A DNA stretch of 24,367 bases from Erysipelotrichaceae bacterium (GTDB lineage: Bacteria > Bacillota_I > Bacilli_A > Erysipelotrichales > Coprobacillaceae), in contig JAGZJH010000032.1 of the NCBI GenBank assembly GCA_018365815.1, positions 1-24,367 on the forward strand, in the 5' to 3' direction. This document shows, one piece after another, positions 15,649 through 23,907 of the stretch (the first letter of the stretch is position 1; every line of letters starts with the position of its first letter). The notes under the pieces are model-generated. The model ran no database searches. It was not told the DNA's origin and worked only from the letters and a program-made list of their open reading frames with translations. A program made the position numbers and the translations under genes.

Positions 15649-16434
15649 TTAACCCTTTCTAAAAAGTTTCTTAAAAAAAGATTTTTCAACTTTAGGTAAA
15701 TTAACGACTTCTTCATTTTTAATGACATGTATTGCATTATCATAAAAAAGTTTAATCGCATTTTCTTTACCATATTCTTTTTCTATTAATTTACAAGCCT
15801 CTTCCATCCTTGGACTTCTGCCCCCAGTAGGTGAGTGAGTATCACTGCTAACAATATGAACTAACCCTTCATCCAACAATTTAAAGCAATTATTTTTAAT
15901 TGTTGAACCGTGTTTCCCTAAAATACTTGAAACATTCATCTGAATGACATAACCTTGTTCAACCCAACTTCTAACACGTTCTATATCTACTCCCTCGTGA
16001 AAGTATCTTTCCACATGCGCAATCACTGGTGTCATTTGTCGAACAGAAAGTTCATATAAGCGATCTTCTACCACTTCTTCATCACCTAATTTTTTAGTGA
16101 CATTAAATTCAACTAATATATATTTTGAATGATTAATTCTATTAGCAAGTCCTTCTTCAACAAATTCCAAAAAACTATCATTTAAAAACAACTCACAACC
16201 ACGAACTACTTGAACATCATAATCTTTAGCTAGTGTCCTTAATTCATCAATTCTAAGATTCATTTCCTGAACAGTTTTATAATCTTGTTTACCCGGAATA
16301 AAATGCGGCGTCGCAACAACTGCCACAGTCCCTTGTTGGTTTAAAATTTCCAAACCTTTAATCGTTTCTTCACGAGTTTGATAACCATCATCAATTTTCC
16401 AAGCTAAATGGGTATGTAAATCAACATAATTCAT
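15649..16434 (-). CDS. cpsB: CpsB-type PHP-fold tyrosine phosphatase
   Basis: This 261-residue PHP-superfamily enzyme resembles CpsB/YwqE. Metal ligands are visible in VDLHTHL (H7, H9), ATPHF (H44), GCELFL (E81), AHVERY (H140) and VSSDTHSP (D198, H200), a complete set. It removes phosphate from the tyrosine tail of CpsD. The usual DIHSHILPGIDDG reads DLHTHLAWKIDDG here, a mild variation. Its ribosome site is formed by the last codons of cpsC (AAAGGATAA, stop included), with five bases between stop and ATG, so the two are probably translationally coupled. The basic C-terminus (FFKKLFRKG) may contact membrane or RNA; this is speculative. Confidence 0.93.
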   Translation of the reverse strand: MNYVDLHTHLAWKIDDGYQTREETIKGLEILNQQGTVAVVATPHFIPGKQDYKTVQEMNLRIDELRTLAKDYDVQVVRGCELFLNDSFLEFVEEGLANRINHSKYILVEFNVTKKLGDEEVVEDRLYELSVRQMTPVIAHVERYFHEGVDIERVRSWVEQGYVIQMNVSSILGKHGSTIKNNCFKLLDEGLVHIVSSDTHSPTGGRSPRMEEACKLIEKEYGKENAIKLFYDNAIHVIKNEEVVNLPKVEKSFFKKLFRKG

Positions 16435-16439
16435 AAAAA

Positions 16440-17126
16440 TTATCCTTTATAATAAGGCACTATTCCTAATACAGGAACACCTAAAACTCTTTCTGCTTCT
16501 TCTTTCCTTTTTAAACGAGTATCTAACATATATCCTAAAAATACATAGCCGCAACTTAACATAACTCCAAGTAATGCTCCAATAACTAAATTCTTTTTTA
16601 AATTAGGTGATACAGGAGTAGTATTAATTTTTGCTTCATCTAAAGTAAACATATTATCTACTTGAAGAATTGCACTGGTACTTTCATAAAACTCACTAAT
16701 TAAATTTTCAGTAATTGCTTTACTTAGTTCCGGATCCGTTGTTATTGAAGTGACTTTAATAATATCTGAATCATTAACTTGAGAAACTGAAACTGCCCCT
16801 TTTACAGTCCCTAAATCCACACCTACTTGTTCACTTACTGCGGCAAGAATGGTATCAGCCTTCAACATAATCACATAATTCTTAACCATTTGTTTATTTA
16901 CATTTAAAGTAGTATTATCAACAACTCCTTCTGTAACTTTTGGCTTTAAATATATTTGAGACGATGAAGAATATTTTTTATCTATGAAAAACACAGTAAA
17001 TACTCCCGAAACAAGTGTCATAATTACCATACTTATTACAATTAAATGCCATTGCTTTTTTAACAATCTAAATAATTCACTTAAATCTATTTCCAACTCT
17101 TCATTGTTATTTTCCACCGTATTCAT
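16440..17126 (-). CDS. cpsC: CpsC-type chain-length determinant / BY-kinase activator (Wzz family)
   Basis: The 228-residue membrane protein has an N-terminal Wzz signature (EIDLSELFRLLKKQWHLIV), TM1 at ~26-47, an external domain, PVSPN (171-175) before TM2 at ~180-201, and a cytoplasmic tail ending EEAERVLGVPVLGIVPYYKG. That tail is the conserved segment that activates the separate kinase CpsD. The protein sets polymer length together with CpsD and CpsB. It is the first gene of the minus-strand operon, with AGGAGGT five bases before the ATG and a good promoter upstream. No LytR/LCP-type gene precedes it, unlike many streptococcal loci. Confidence 0.93.
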   Translation of the reverse strand: MNTVENNNEELEIDLSELFRLLKKQWHLIVISMVIMTLVSGVFTVFFIDKKYSSSSQIYLKPKVTEGVVDNTTLNVNKQMVKNYVIMLKADTILAAVSEQVGVDLGTVKGAVSVSQVNDSDIIKVTSITTDPELSKAITENLISEFYESTSAILQVDNMFTLDEAKINTTPVSPNLKKNLVIGALLGVMLSCGYVFLGYMLDTRLKRKEEAERVLGVPVLGIVPYYKG

Positions 17127-17130
17127 ATGT

Positions 17131-17203
17131 ACCTCCTATTTTCATAATATACCTATATATAATGCTACACTTTTTAATACTTAAAGTCAATTTAAAATGT
17201 CAA
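17131..17203 (-). promoter_or_regulatory. Capsule operon promoter and ribosome site
   Basis: On the minus strand TTGACT (complement of 17185-17190) and TAGCAT (17162-17167) are separated by exactly 17 bases. A second TTGACA lies 13 bases further upstream (17198-17203). AGGAGGT (17131-17137) precedes the cpsC ATG. The -10 box matches only 4 of 6, so an alternative such as the downstream TATATT cannot be excluded. Confidence 0.55.
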
Positions 17204-17286
17204 TTACAAGCAAATTTTGTTGATAATTTCAATTTAAATATTCCTTTTTTTAAATTACACTGATAATTTGATTTATAATGAAAAAA

Positions 17287-17303
17287 GAAATCAAATTGAT
17301 TTC
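17287..17303. promoter_or_regulatory. 17-bp perfect palindrome, candidate operator
   Basis: GAAATCAA-A-TTGATTTC is a perfect inverted repeat with one central base. It lies in the divergent intergenic region, ~90 bases upstream of the capsule promoter and ~440 before the regulator gene, with a TATAAT-like box at 17274-17279 just beside it. It would suit a dimeric helix-turn-helix protein such as the one encoded divergently; the pairing is inferred. Confidence 0.45.
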
Positions 17304-17700
17304 CAATATATTTCATTATCTAAAAAATACAACCATTTTCTCTAGAATAACACTATCCTTACATATAGCATTCTTCCAAACCATAATGATTTATCCCAAT
17401 CCCTCAAATATCTATTTTCTATTTCTTTTAACGGATTTATTTCCTAATCAATAACTACTTAAATAGCTCAAACTTTCCAATTAATTTTTCAATATCTCTA
17501 ATAATACTTATTAAACTCTCCTTTTTCTAGTTATATTATTTAATCTCGTCAATTATAATCACTCTCTTGCTCACTATCCAATTTAATGTAATCTATCCAC
17601 TTTTCCCATTCATTTCTCGAAGTTTAATAGCATTATATTTTTTGACTAATTGCTTCTATTTAACTTTTCACTTTATTATTTTAAGATATATGTAATAATG
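17304..17700. other. ~400-bp G-poor intergenic stretch, possible gene remnant
   Basis: No intact gene is seen. The plus strand is strikingly poor in G, so the minus strand is purine-rich like coding DNA in this organism. Minus-strand reading gives short open pieces in different frames, for example NEWEKWIDYIKLDSEQ (about 17613-17566) and ENRYLRDWDKSLWFGRML (about 17422-17369), broken by stops. This could be a decayed gene or a long leader; neither piece is recognised. Confidence 0.3.
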
Positions 17701-17701
17701 A

Positions 17702-17740
17702 TATAATCATTTTACAAAACAAATTATTGCTAGGAGTGGT
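17702..17740 (+). promoter_or_regulatory. -10 box and ribosome site of the divergent regulator
   Basis: A perfect TATAAT stands at 17702-17707, with no convincing -35 at 17 bases. AGGAG (17732-17736) lies seven bases before the ATG at 17744. The missing -35 suggests activation or a longer transcript starting further upstream. Confidence 0.5.
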
Positions 17741-17743
17741 TTT

Positions 17744-18670
17744 ATGGAGGACTTCTTAAATAAACAAAAAGCTCTTAATCTTATTTTAGAAGAAGCAGCG
17801 AAAAGAAATATAACACAAAAAAAATTATGTGATGGAATAGTTGATCACACTCATTTTAATCGAATAATTAACAATAAACGCAATATTACATACGAAGTTA
17901 TTTTTGCTTGTGCCACTAAACTTGGCTTATCGATTGATACTTTATTAAAAAAGTGTTCTGTTGAAAGTAACCCTAACTTGACTAATATAATTGATCATAT
18001 TCGTTTTATTTTACTTATTCAAAAATATACTGAATTACCTAAACTTTATAACGAAATTTTAAATTATAAATCAGATGATAATTGCTATATCAATCAACTA
18101 CTCAACTGGGTAAAAGCTATTATTGAAACCGAACTTAACCATAACCATCTTTATGCTATTGATTTATTGATTAACTCTATTAGATATACAAAACCTGAAT
18201 TTTCTTTAAAAAATATTGACTTTTATATGGTTAGTTCATTAAAAAACCTTGAACTTGATATATTTAATACGCTTGCTGTAACATATAAAAGAGCTAATAA
18301 TTATCGTGAAGCTGAAAATTTATTTTATTTAATTATTAAACATTTAGAAAATACTTTCATTGTAGATACGCATTTATTACCAAAACTATATTATAATTTA
18401 ACTGTGACATTAGGAAAACAATTTAAATATAAAGAAATTCAAGAGGTTGCCTTAAAAGCTATAGAATACTGTTTTAAAAACAATACTTATATTCAATTAG
18501 GAAATTTATATTTTATGTTAGCTGTTTCTTATAAAATGCAAGGAAAAGTTGAATTAGGAAATAACTTTTTTGAAAAATCTTATTCTTTTTATCAGGTTCA
18601 AAATCGTTCTAAAGAATATTTAATGTATATTCAAAATGATTGGAATAATAATTATGTTTATCAAAAATAA
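17744..18670 (+). CDS. XRE-family regulator with C-terminal TPR-like domain (Rgg/PlcR-like architecture)
   Basis: The 308-residue protein has an N-terminal helix-turn-helix (~20-67: ITQKKLCDGIVDHTHFNRII and YEVIFACATKLGLSIDTLLK). It continues in an all-helical region (~80-305) with TPR-like pairs such as NTLAVTYKRANNYREAENLF and NLYFMLAVSYKMQGKVELGN. This layout is that of RNPP/Rgg regulators, which sense short secreted peptides through the TPR domain, although many relatives have unknown ligands. The gene is divergent from the capsule operon across a 617-bp region with a palindrome, so it is a candidate regulator of the operon. No small peptide-pheromone gene was found beside it. A terminator hairpin follows at 18730-18753. 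Confidence 0.82.
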   Translation: MEDFLNKQKALNLILEEAAKRNITQKKLCDGIVDHTHFNRIINNKRNITYEVIFACATKLGLSIDTLLKKCSVESNPNLTNIIDHIRFILLIQKYTELPKLYNEILNYKSDDNCYINQLLNWVKAIIETELNHNHLYAIDLLINSIRYTKPEFSLKNIDFYMVSSLKNLELDIFNTLAVTYKRANNYREAENLFYLIIKHLENTFIVDTHLLPKLYYNLTVTLGKQFKYKEIQEVALKAIEYCFKNNTYIQLGNLYFMLAVSYKMQGKVELGNNFFEKSYSFYQVQNRSKEYLMYIQNDWNNNYVYQK

Positions 18671-18729
18671 TATAACAGATACTGTTTATATTTATTGATA
18701 AAAAACTTTTATTAAGTTTCAACAAGAAT

Positions 18730-18765
18730 ACTCCCACTTCTTTAAGTGGGGGTAGTTCTTTATTT
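18730..18765 (+). terminator. Terminator after the regulator gene
   Basis: ACTCCCACTT (18730-18739) and AAGTGGGGGT (18744-18753) form a 10-bp stem (one G-U) with a CTTT loop, followed by a T-rich tract. It ends the plus-strand transcript between two convergent genes. Similar hairpins occur at IS200/IS605 ends, but no such element is present here. Confidence 0.75.
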
Positions 18766-18788
18766 TTAGATATTAAATGCATATGATA

Positions 18789-21380
18789 TTAATCAAAATA
18801 TACATCATTTGTAGTAAATAGTTCTTCGCTAAAGCATTGTAAATCCTCTTGGTTTATTTCATCTGAATTTATATTTTTTAATACATAATCACTTTGTCGT
18901 TCAACTAGTTCATCAAAATATGTCCTTATAAAGCGTGCATTTCCAAAATATTCGCCTTGTTCATTCATTTGAATTTGTATTTCGTTTTCGATAAATTGTT
19001 TTACTTCATCATTTTTAACCTTATAATTATAAGTTTTACAAAGTGATTCAAAGATATTGTAAAGTTCTTTTTTAGAATAATCTTCAAAATCTACCCATAC
19101 ATTAAATCTTGATTTTAATCCAGGATTAGCATTAATAAAATTTCTCATTTCATTTTTATATCCCGCTACTACAACGACTAGTCGAGTGGAATAATCTGAC
19201 ATAAATTTTAAAACTTCATCGATTGCCTCTATACCATAATCGTTACTTGTTCCTTTTGATAATGTGTAGGCCTCATCAATAAATAAAACACCATCAAGTG
19301 CTTTCATAAGTACTTTTTTTGTTTTAATAGCAGTTTGTCCTATATATCCTCCAACTAAGTCTGCTCTTGAAACCTCAACAACATGTCCTTTATTTAGAAT
19401 ACCAAGTTCTTTAAAAATAGATCCCATTAATCTTGCAACTGTAGTTTTTCCAGTACCGGGATTTCCTGAAAATACCATATGTAAATTATTTGGCACTGTT
19501 TTCAACCCAAATTTTTCACGTGATTTATTTATTTTACATTTACTTATAATATTATACATCTTTGTTTTTACATTACCTAGTCCGATTAGTTTAGTTAAAT
19601 CTTCAATTGCTTTATCATAGTCTAATTCCTTTTTTTCTTCAATTTGTAACGATGTACAGATTTTTTGAAAAGTCTTTGCATACTGATCACTGTCATATTG
19701 TTGACCTGTGGTTTCTAAATATTGGTATTGTTTTTCTATATTGCTGTAGATGTATTCAATTATTGAATAGTTAACATTTTTATTCCCTTGCCCATTTTTT
19801 AAATTAATAATTTTTTGTATCATTTCAAAAATATACTGGTTGTGAATTAAATCAATAGCATTATCTTGCATAAAACGTATAATGCATTGTTCTGCCTCTT
19901 TAACATTATATCCATTAAAATTGATGATTCGATATTTATAAAGCGGAATATTAATTTCATCCAATGTTTCTTTAATTTCTTCACCTGATACAATCAATTT
20001 AATTTTAACATTGTTTTCACCAACTAGATTAATAGCTGTTTTAAGTAAAATATCACTAGTTTTTTCATTATCAATTCTTCCTATTATATCATTTGGCTTT
20101 TTGTAAAAGACGACTAGAAGTTGTTCATCTTTTTCTGGTTTCATTGCATCTTGTATAACTTGTAACTTTTCTACCAAATATGGTTTATTGTTAATTTCCT
20201 GTGGTGTAATTGATCTGTATTTAACTGTTCCACATAATAAATTATGATATGCTTCATAATATAGTTTAGATATTGTTTCTTTACATGTTGAATCTTCACC
20301 ATTAAAAATAATAATTTCATTATCAACCTTCCATTTATACGGATTAAATTGCTCATAATTAGAAGATCTGTCCCAATTATAATATTTTTGATTCATTAAT
20401 GATATGTTTCCTCTTATCTCATTAATAATTTGCTCATTTCCTATAATATCATCTAATTTTTTCATTACCTCATTTTGAATCGCATTTTGCGAAAGAATGA
20501 AATTCGCTAGACAACTAATATTATGCCCAACCCTAATCCATCTTGTAATGATTTCACTTTTCCCATTGTTTAAACTTTCTTCAAAATTATTCATATACTG
20601 ATTAGCTTTTATAAAATCTTGTTTTACACCTAATCCCCATGTATACATGATAGCCAAATAATAACTAGCTGCTATTTGGCCATTTTTTAAGGCAAATTCA
20701 AAATATTCTTTTGCTTTTGGATCAATATTCGTTTTATAAAATTCTGTTTTCCTATCGATGATTAAATAATCAACTATCATGAACCTTCCTAAACTTAATG
20801 CCGCATTTGCTCTTTCTTGATCATAACTATCTTTACTAGTTATAATTTGTTCAATACAATCACTCCATTTATATCTTCCAAGTTCCCCATTAATTAAAAT
20901 AGTTGTACCATCTTCTCTTAAACAATTTCTTTCAATTTTTTGAGTGAATTCAATTAAAGATACTATCTTATCTCTATTACTGATTGAGGGGTTATTTTGA
21001 ATGTAATCATACCATAAGATAATATTATCTTGATTCTTTGTTCTTAAAGCGTCCTTAAACAATTCTAGTTGATATTTATTATAGCCTAATCGTGCTGCTT
21101 TTTCCTTATAAAACGACTCACCATGACTAACTAGTCTAATACAGATTTCTATTTGAACATTTTTTGATATGTTTTCTTGATCTATATTTTGTTTTAAAAC
21201 ATTCAAAGATTCTTCTTTATATCCTAGTTTTTCTAAACAAATACTATAATTTAACAAACAATCATATACCCCTGTTTTTATTGCGCTTAAATATTTTTTA
21301 GAAGCTTTATCATACTCTTTATGATTAAATAATTCATCACCATTTCGTTTTAATTCTTCTCCAGTTATAAATAACGCCAT
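18789..21380 (-). CDS. TPR/Sel1-AAA+ ATPase (CbbX/SpoVK/EccA-like) with a degenerate second AAA+ region
   Basis: The 863-residue protein starts with a TPR segment (~9-65) and has a Sel1-like repeat at ~222-262 (KAKEYFEFALKNGQIAASYY...TWGLGVKQDFIKA). The C-terminal AAA+ module (~595-850) is complete: Walker A GNPGTGKTTV (639-648), Walker B VLFIDEA (698-704), a CbbX-type VVVVAGY (735-741), arginine-finger GLKSRF (754-759) and sensor-2 GNARFIR (813-819). Residues ~354-510 follow the same outline without catalytic residues: IIIFNGEDSTCKETISKLYY where Walker A would be, LLVVFYKKPND for Walker B, KLIVSGEEIKETLDEINIPL for the AGY segment. This points to a tandem AAA+ with an inactive first ring. CbbX-type ATPases remodel protein complexes; EccA relatives serve type VII secretion. 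It is last in a four-gene operon, with GGAG nine bases before the ATG. The substrate is unknown. Confidence 0.85.
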   Translation of the reverse strand: MALFITGEELKRNGDELFNHKEYDKASKKYLSAIKTGVYDCLLNYSICLEKLGYKEESLNVLKQNIDQENISKNVQIEICIRLVSHGESFYKEKAARLGYNKYQLELFKDALRTKNQDNIILWYDYIQNNPSISNRDKIVSLIEFTQKIERNCLREDGTTILINGELGRYKWSDCIEQIITSKDSYDQERANAALSLGRFMIVDYLIIDRKTEFYKTNIDPKAKEYFEFALKNGQIAASYYLAIMYTWGLGVKQDFIKANQYMNNFEESLNNGKSEIITRWIRVGHNISCLANFILSQNAIQNEVMKKLDDIIGNEQIINEIRGNISLMNQKYYNWDRSSNYEQFNPYKWKVDNEIIIFNGEDSTCKETISKLYYEAYHNLLCGTVKYRSITPQEINNKPYLVEKLQVIQDAMKPEKDEQLLVVFYKKPNDIIGRIDNEKTSDILLKTAINLVGENNVKIKLIVSGEEIKETLDEINIPLYKYRIINFNGYNVKEAEQCIIRFMQDNAIDLIHNQYIFEMIQKIINLKNGQGNKNVNYSIIEYIYSNIEKQYQYLETTGQQYDSDQYAKTFQKICTSLQIEEKKELDYDKAIEDLTKLIGLGNVKTKMYNIISKCKINKSREKFGLKTVPNNLHMVFSGNPGTGKTTVARLMGSIFKELGILNKGHVVEVSRADLVGGYIGQTAIKTKKVLMKALDGVLFIDEAYTLSKGTSNDYGIEAIDEVLKFMSDYSTRLVVVVAGYKNEMRNFINANPGLKSRFNVWVDFEDYSKKELYNIFESLCKTYNYKVKNDEVKQFIENEIQIQMNEQGEYFGNARFIRTYFDELVERQSDYVLKNINSDEINQEDLQCFSEELFTTNDVYFD

Positions 21381-21451
21381 TTATGTCATCTCCTTTAATA
21401 AAATAACTGCATATTACAATTAAAAATATTGAATTATAGTAGCTAAATAAG

Positions 21452-22300
21452 TTATAATAAAATCTCATTTCTTTCAACTATCGTATTTACAAAATCCAAA
21501 TAACTGTTCAAATGATTACTAATAGTATTTGCGAAAATATAACCACCAAAAATAATATATCCATATATTAACAACGCAACTATAATTTGTTTAATACTAA
21601 AATATGATAAAAATTTAATATATCCCATACCAAAACATAAGTTTGATAAATGATTTTGGTACATCAATATTCCAACTATAATTAAAATAACTACCAATAA
21701 CTCAAACCATTTTTTTTGATTAAATATTATGCTTATCAATACTTCTATTAATGCTAATATATTTACAAAAATACAACAAAAACATTTTTTTATATCCGTA
21801 TTTTTATTAATTTTTACTTTTACATTAATTGAATCATTATCTATTTGATAAATAGATGTAAAAAAACATTCATATTGACTTGATTTTAAAATAGTATTAT
21901 GAATAGGAATATAGGCTTTATTTATAAGTATTGAAGTAAAACTATCTAATAATAATGTTAAAACATTTGCAATTTTTAGCCAAACATAATTTATTACGCC
22001 AAAGGCAGTTGTTAAAACTCCAGCCAAAAAGCCAAGACACATAAGGATCACAAAACCTATCACTCCAAATAAAAACAATACTAATATTAATATAAAAATC
22101 TGTGGAATAAGAGAAAGCACCGAAAAGAATTCATTAACCGCAATCGTATATCCTAAAAAATAGATAACAAATAAACCTAATACAAAAAGTAACAAACCAA
22201 TTAACCCTTCAATAATTGATGAGATAATATTTAATACTGTTATAATACAAAATAAAAATATATTAATAATTGCTAAACAATTAATTTTTAAACTCTCCAT
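21452..22300 (-). CDS. Polytopic membrane protein of unknown function
   Basis: The protein has 282 residues from the ATG at 22300. A TTG at 22315 extends the frame, but AGGTG lies five bases before 22300 and overlaps the preceding stop. Hydrophobic segments lie at about 9-29, 31-55, 61-88 and 90-115, then a polar stretch (~125-170, including SINVKVKINKNTDIKK), then segments near 172-193, 199-213 and 237-258. No catalytic motif or known transporter signature is visible. It follows the lipoprotein gene by 8 bases and precedes the AAA+ gene by 71, where a weak internal promoter (TATAAT, complement of 21433-21438) is possible. It may be a membrane partner of the lipoprotein and ATPase; this rests only on context. 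Confidence 0.75.
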   Translation of the reverse strand: MESLKINCLAIINIFLFCIITVLNIISSIIEGLIGLLLFVLGLFVIYFLGYTIAVNEFFSVLSLIPQIFILILVLFLFGVIGFVILMCLGFLAGVLTTAFGVINYVWLKIANVLTLLLDSFTSILINKAYIPIHNTILKSSQYECFFTSIYQIDNDSINVKVKINKNTDIKKCFCCIFVNILALIEVLISIIFNQKKWFELLVVILIIVGILMYQNHLSNLCFGMGYIKFLSYFSIKQIIVALLIYGYIIFGGYIFANTISNHLNSYLDFVNTIVERNEILL

Positions 22301-22308
22301 TTTTACAC

Positions 22309-23214
22309 CTACCAATGTTCATAAGATATTTTAGCAATTGAACCTTCACCTGTTGCATTGAGTTCAATTTTATATTCTGTTTTTTCATCTAGTCCAGCCA
22401 CTTCGTAATCCAAAGTTGAGGCATAAAATTTTAAAGAATTGTCTAATAATATTGGTAATCCAAATAATCGATTTGCCATATCAACTTGCGGCTTAACATA
22501 TGGAGCTGTTTTAAAAGTACTTATTCCTTTTGGAAAAACAAAATTCTCATTTGAAGTTTCAATCCCAACTAACACACAATCTAAAATATTTTTCTTTTCA
22601 TTTGAATTGTTATAAATTTTATAGTTATATTTTTCATATATTTCATATGGCTCCAAATTAAGTGTATGTAATTCTTTATTGAGGACTTTTCTTAATAAAG
22701 AATTTGAAGGTAATGTAAATATTTCACCCTTGTATTGGACTTTTCCACTATTAACATCTGCATTCATGATTTCATCACCAATTGTAATTTCACTTAAATA
22801 ACGATTAACTACATTTTCGTTTATTGAAATAACAATTTCATCAAGAACGTTTGTTTTCGTGATGGCAAAGCTACTTACACTTAAACTTGTTTCATTATCA
22901 TAACTAGAAAAAATATTGGATTCAAATGAGTAATTACCTTCTGGCAAATAAATAACTTGTGAATAATTTTTATCTTTAGTTAAAGTAACCTTATAATCTT
23001 CATCATCTGTAGTATCACCCTCTATATAAAGATAAACATCAGTGACTTCTTCTGTATAAGAAGATATTTTATCTAGAAGGCCTAAATCATTTTCACCATT
23101 AAATTTAACTAATATTTTTTGTGCTTTGTCATTTTTTCTTGTAATATCTTTAGAACCACAGCCACTTAAACATATTAGAAAAAATATAAATACAATTAAT
23201 TTTCGATAACGCAT
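22309..23214 (-). CDS. Secreted lipoprotein of unknown function
   Basis: The protein has 301 residues from the ATG at 23214, chosen because AGGAG lies 9 bases upstream and the signal peptide then starts at residue 1. A further upstream ATG at 23241 would overlap the previous gene. The signal peptide has a basic start (MRYRK), a hydrophobic core and the lipobox LSGC with the lipidated cysteine at C19, so the mature protein is anchored to the outer face of the membrane. The remainder is beta-rich: YLYIEGDTTDDEDYKVTLTK, IYLPEGNYSFESNIF and a C-terminal EYKIELNATGEGSIAKISYE look like successive beta-sandwich strands. No recognised domain. Its ribosome site includes the end of the Zn-ribbon gene, so the two are probably coupled. 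Confidence 0.78.
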   Translation of the reverse strand: MRYRKLIVFIFFLICLSGCGSKDITRKNDKAQKILVKFNGENDLGLLDKISSYTEEVTDVYLYIEGDTTDDEDYKVTLTKDKNYSQVIYLPEGNYSFESNIFSSYDNETSLSVSSFAITKTNVLDEIVISINENVVNRYLSEITIGDEIMNADVNSGKVQYKGEIFTLPSNSLLRKVLNKELHTLNLEPYEIYEKYNYKIYNNSNEKKNILDCVLVGIETSNENFVFPKGISTFKTAPYVKPQVDMANRLFGLPILLDNSLKFYASTLDYEVAGLDEKTEYKIELNATGEGSIAKISYEHW

Positions 23215-23218
23215 ATTT

Positions 23219-23824
23219 TTAACTCCTTTTAACCTTTTCAATCAGTCTTTTAATTTTTTCTTTTCTTTCTTGATCTTTGATAGACTTAATTAAAGTTTTG
23301 GCATCACTCACTGGAATATTTTCAATACCTAAAGCAATGACTAACTCGTCAATTTCTTTTAAAGCGTTTTTAGCCATTGTTTTTTTCAAAATACCATCAC
23401 CTGAAAATTTAACTTTAATTTTTAAAGTATAACTACTAGGATTATCCATGCTAAATAAAATTACACCATATACTTTTCCATCTTGAATATATAAATCATA
23501 AATAATATACTCAATTTCTTTCGCAAAAAATATTTCTTGGTCATGTTTAATCTTGAATGCTTTTTTTGTCCTATCGACATATAATTTCTTCATAATTTTT
23601 AAATCTGATTTAAAATCATTTTGTACTCTTTGTTTTTGATGCTTAAATTCAACAAATTCCAAAACCTCATTGATACTTTTATTTTTAACATCAAAATCGT
23701 AATTTTTTCCTTGTAAACTACCATTACAATCTACACAAATACAACTCCCATCATCTGTACTAACTCCCATAAATCTAAAATTACGATGGCAAATTGCACA
23801 TGTTTTCTTTTTCAAAAATTCCAT
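23219..23824 (-). CDS. Zn-ribbon (DUF4428-like) protein of unknown function
   Basis: The 201-residue protein opens with KKKTCAICHRNFRFMGVSTD and CICVDCNGSL, two Cys pairs (C9/C12 and C29/C32, with a further C27) that should bind zinc. This is the pattern of DUF4428 zinc ribbons, which often head proteins linked to membrane or stress systems. The middle (~70-105) is lysine-rich and helical. Residues ~105-160 look like a small beta domain, possibly PH-like (IIYDLYIQDGKVYGVILFS, YTLKIKVKFSGDG), and the C-terminus is a charged helix. No signal peptide, so cytoplasmic. It is the first gene of the operon with AAGGAAG before the ATG. Function unknown; it may be an adaptor or sensor for the membrane components. 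Confidence 0.75.
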   Translation of the reverse strand: MEFLKKKTCAICHRNFRFMGVSTDDGSCICVDCNGSLQGKNYDFDVKNKSINEVLEFVEFKHQKQRVQNDFKSDLKIMKKLYVDRTKKAFKIKHDQEIFFAKEIEYIIYDLYIQDGKVYGVILFSMDNPSSYTLKIKVKFSGDGILKKTMAKNALKEIDELVIALGIENIPVSDAKTLIKSIKDQERKEKIKRLIEKVKRS

Positions 23825-23861
23825 AGCAATTAACTTCCTTTCAACAACGTATTTCTAGTAA

Positions 23862-23907
23862 ATTATAATATAAACATCATTAAATTGAATTGACCAAAAA
23901 GTCAATT
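23862..23907 (-). promoter_or_regulatory. Putative promoter and operator of the AAA+ operon
   Basis: On the minus strand a TATAAT (complement of 23862-23867) has a weak TTCAAT 16 bases upstream. Directly beyond it is the inverted repeat AATTGAC-N6-GTCAATT (23888-23907). A dyad adjoining the -35 position suggests control by a repressor or activator. The -35 itself is poor. Confidence 0.45.

Noticed and set aside
18730..18753. Hairpin resembling an IS200/IS605 end
   Set aside because: No tnpA, tnpB or second end nearby; its location between convergent genes and the T-rich tail fit a terminator better.
18671..18788. Small peptide-pheromone gene next to the Rgg-like regulator
   Set aside because: No start with a ribosome site followed by a short hydrophobic or charged peptide was found; the space is taken by a terminator.
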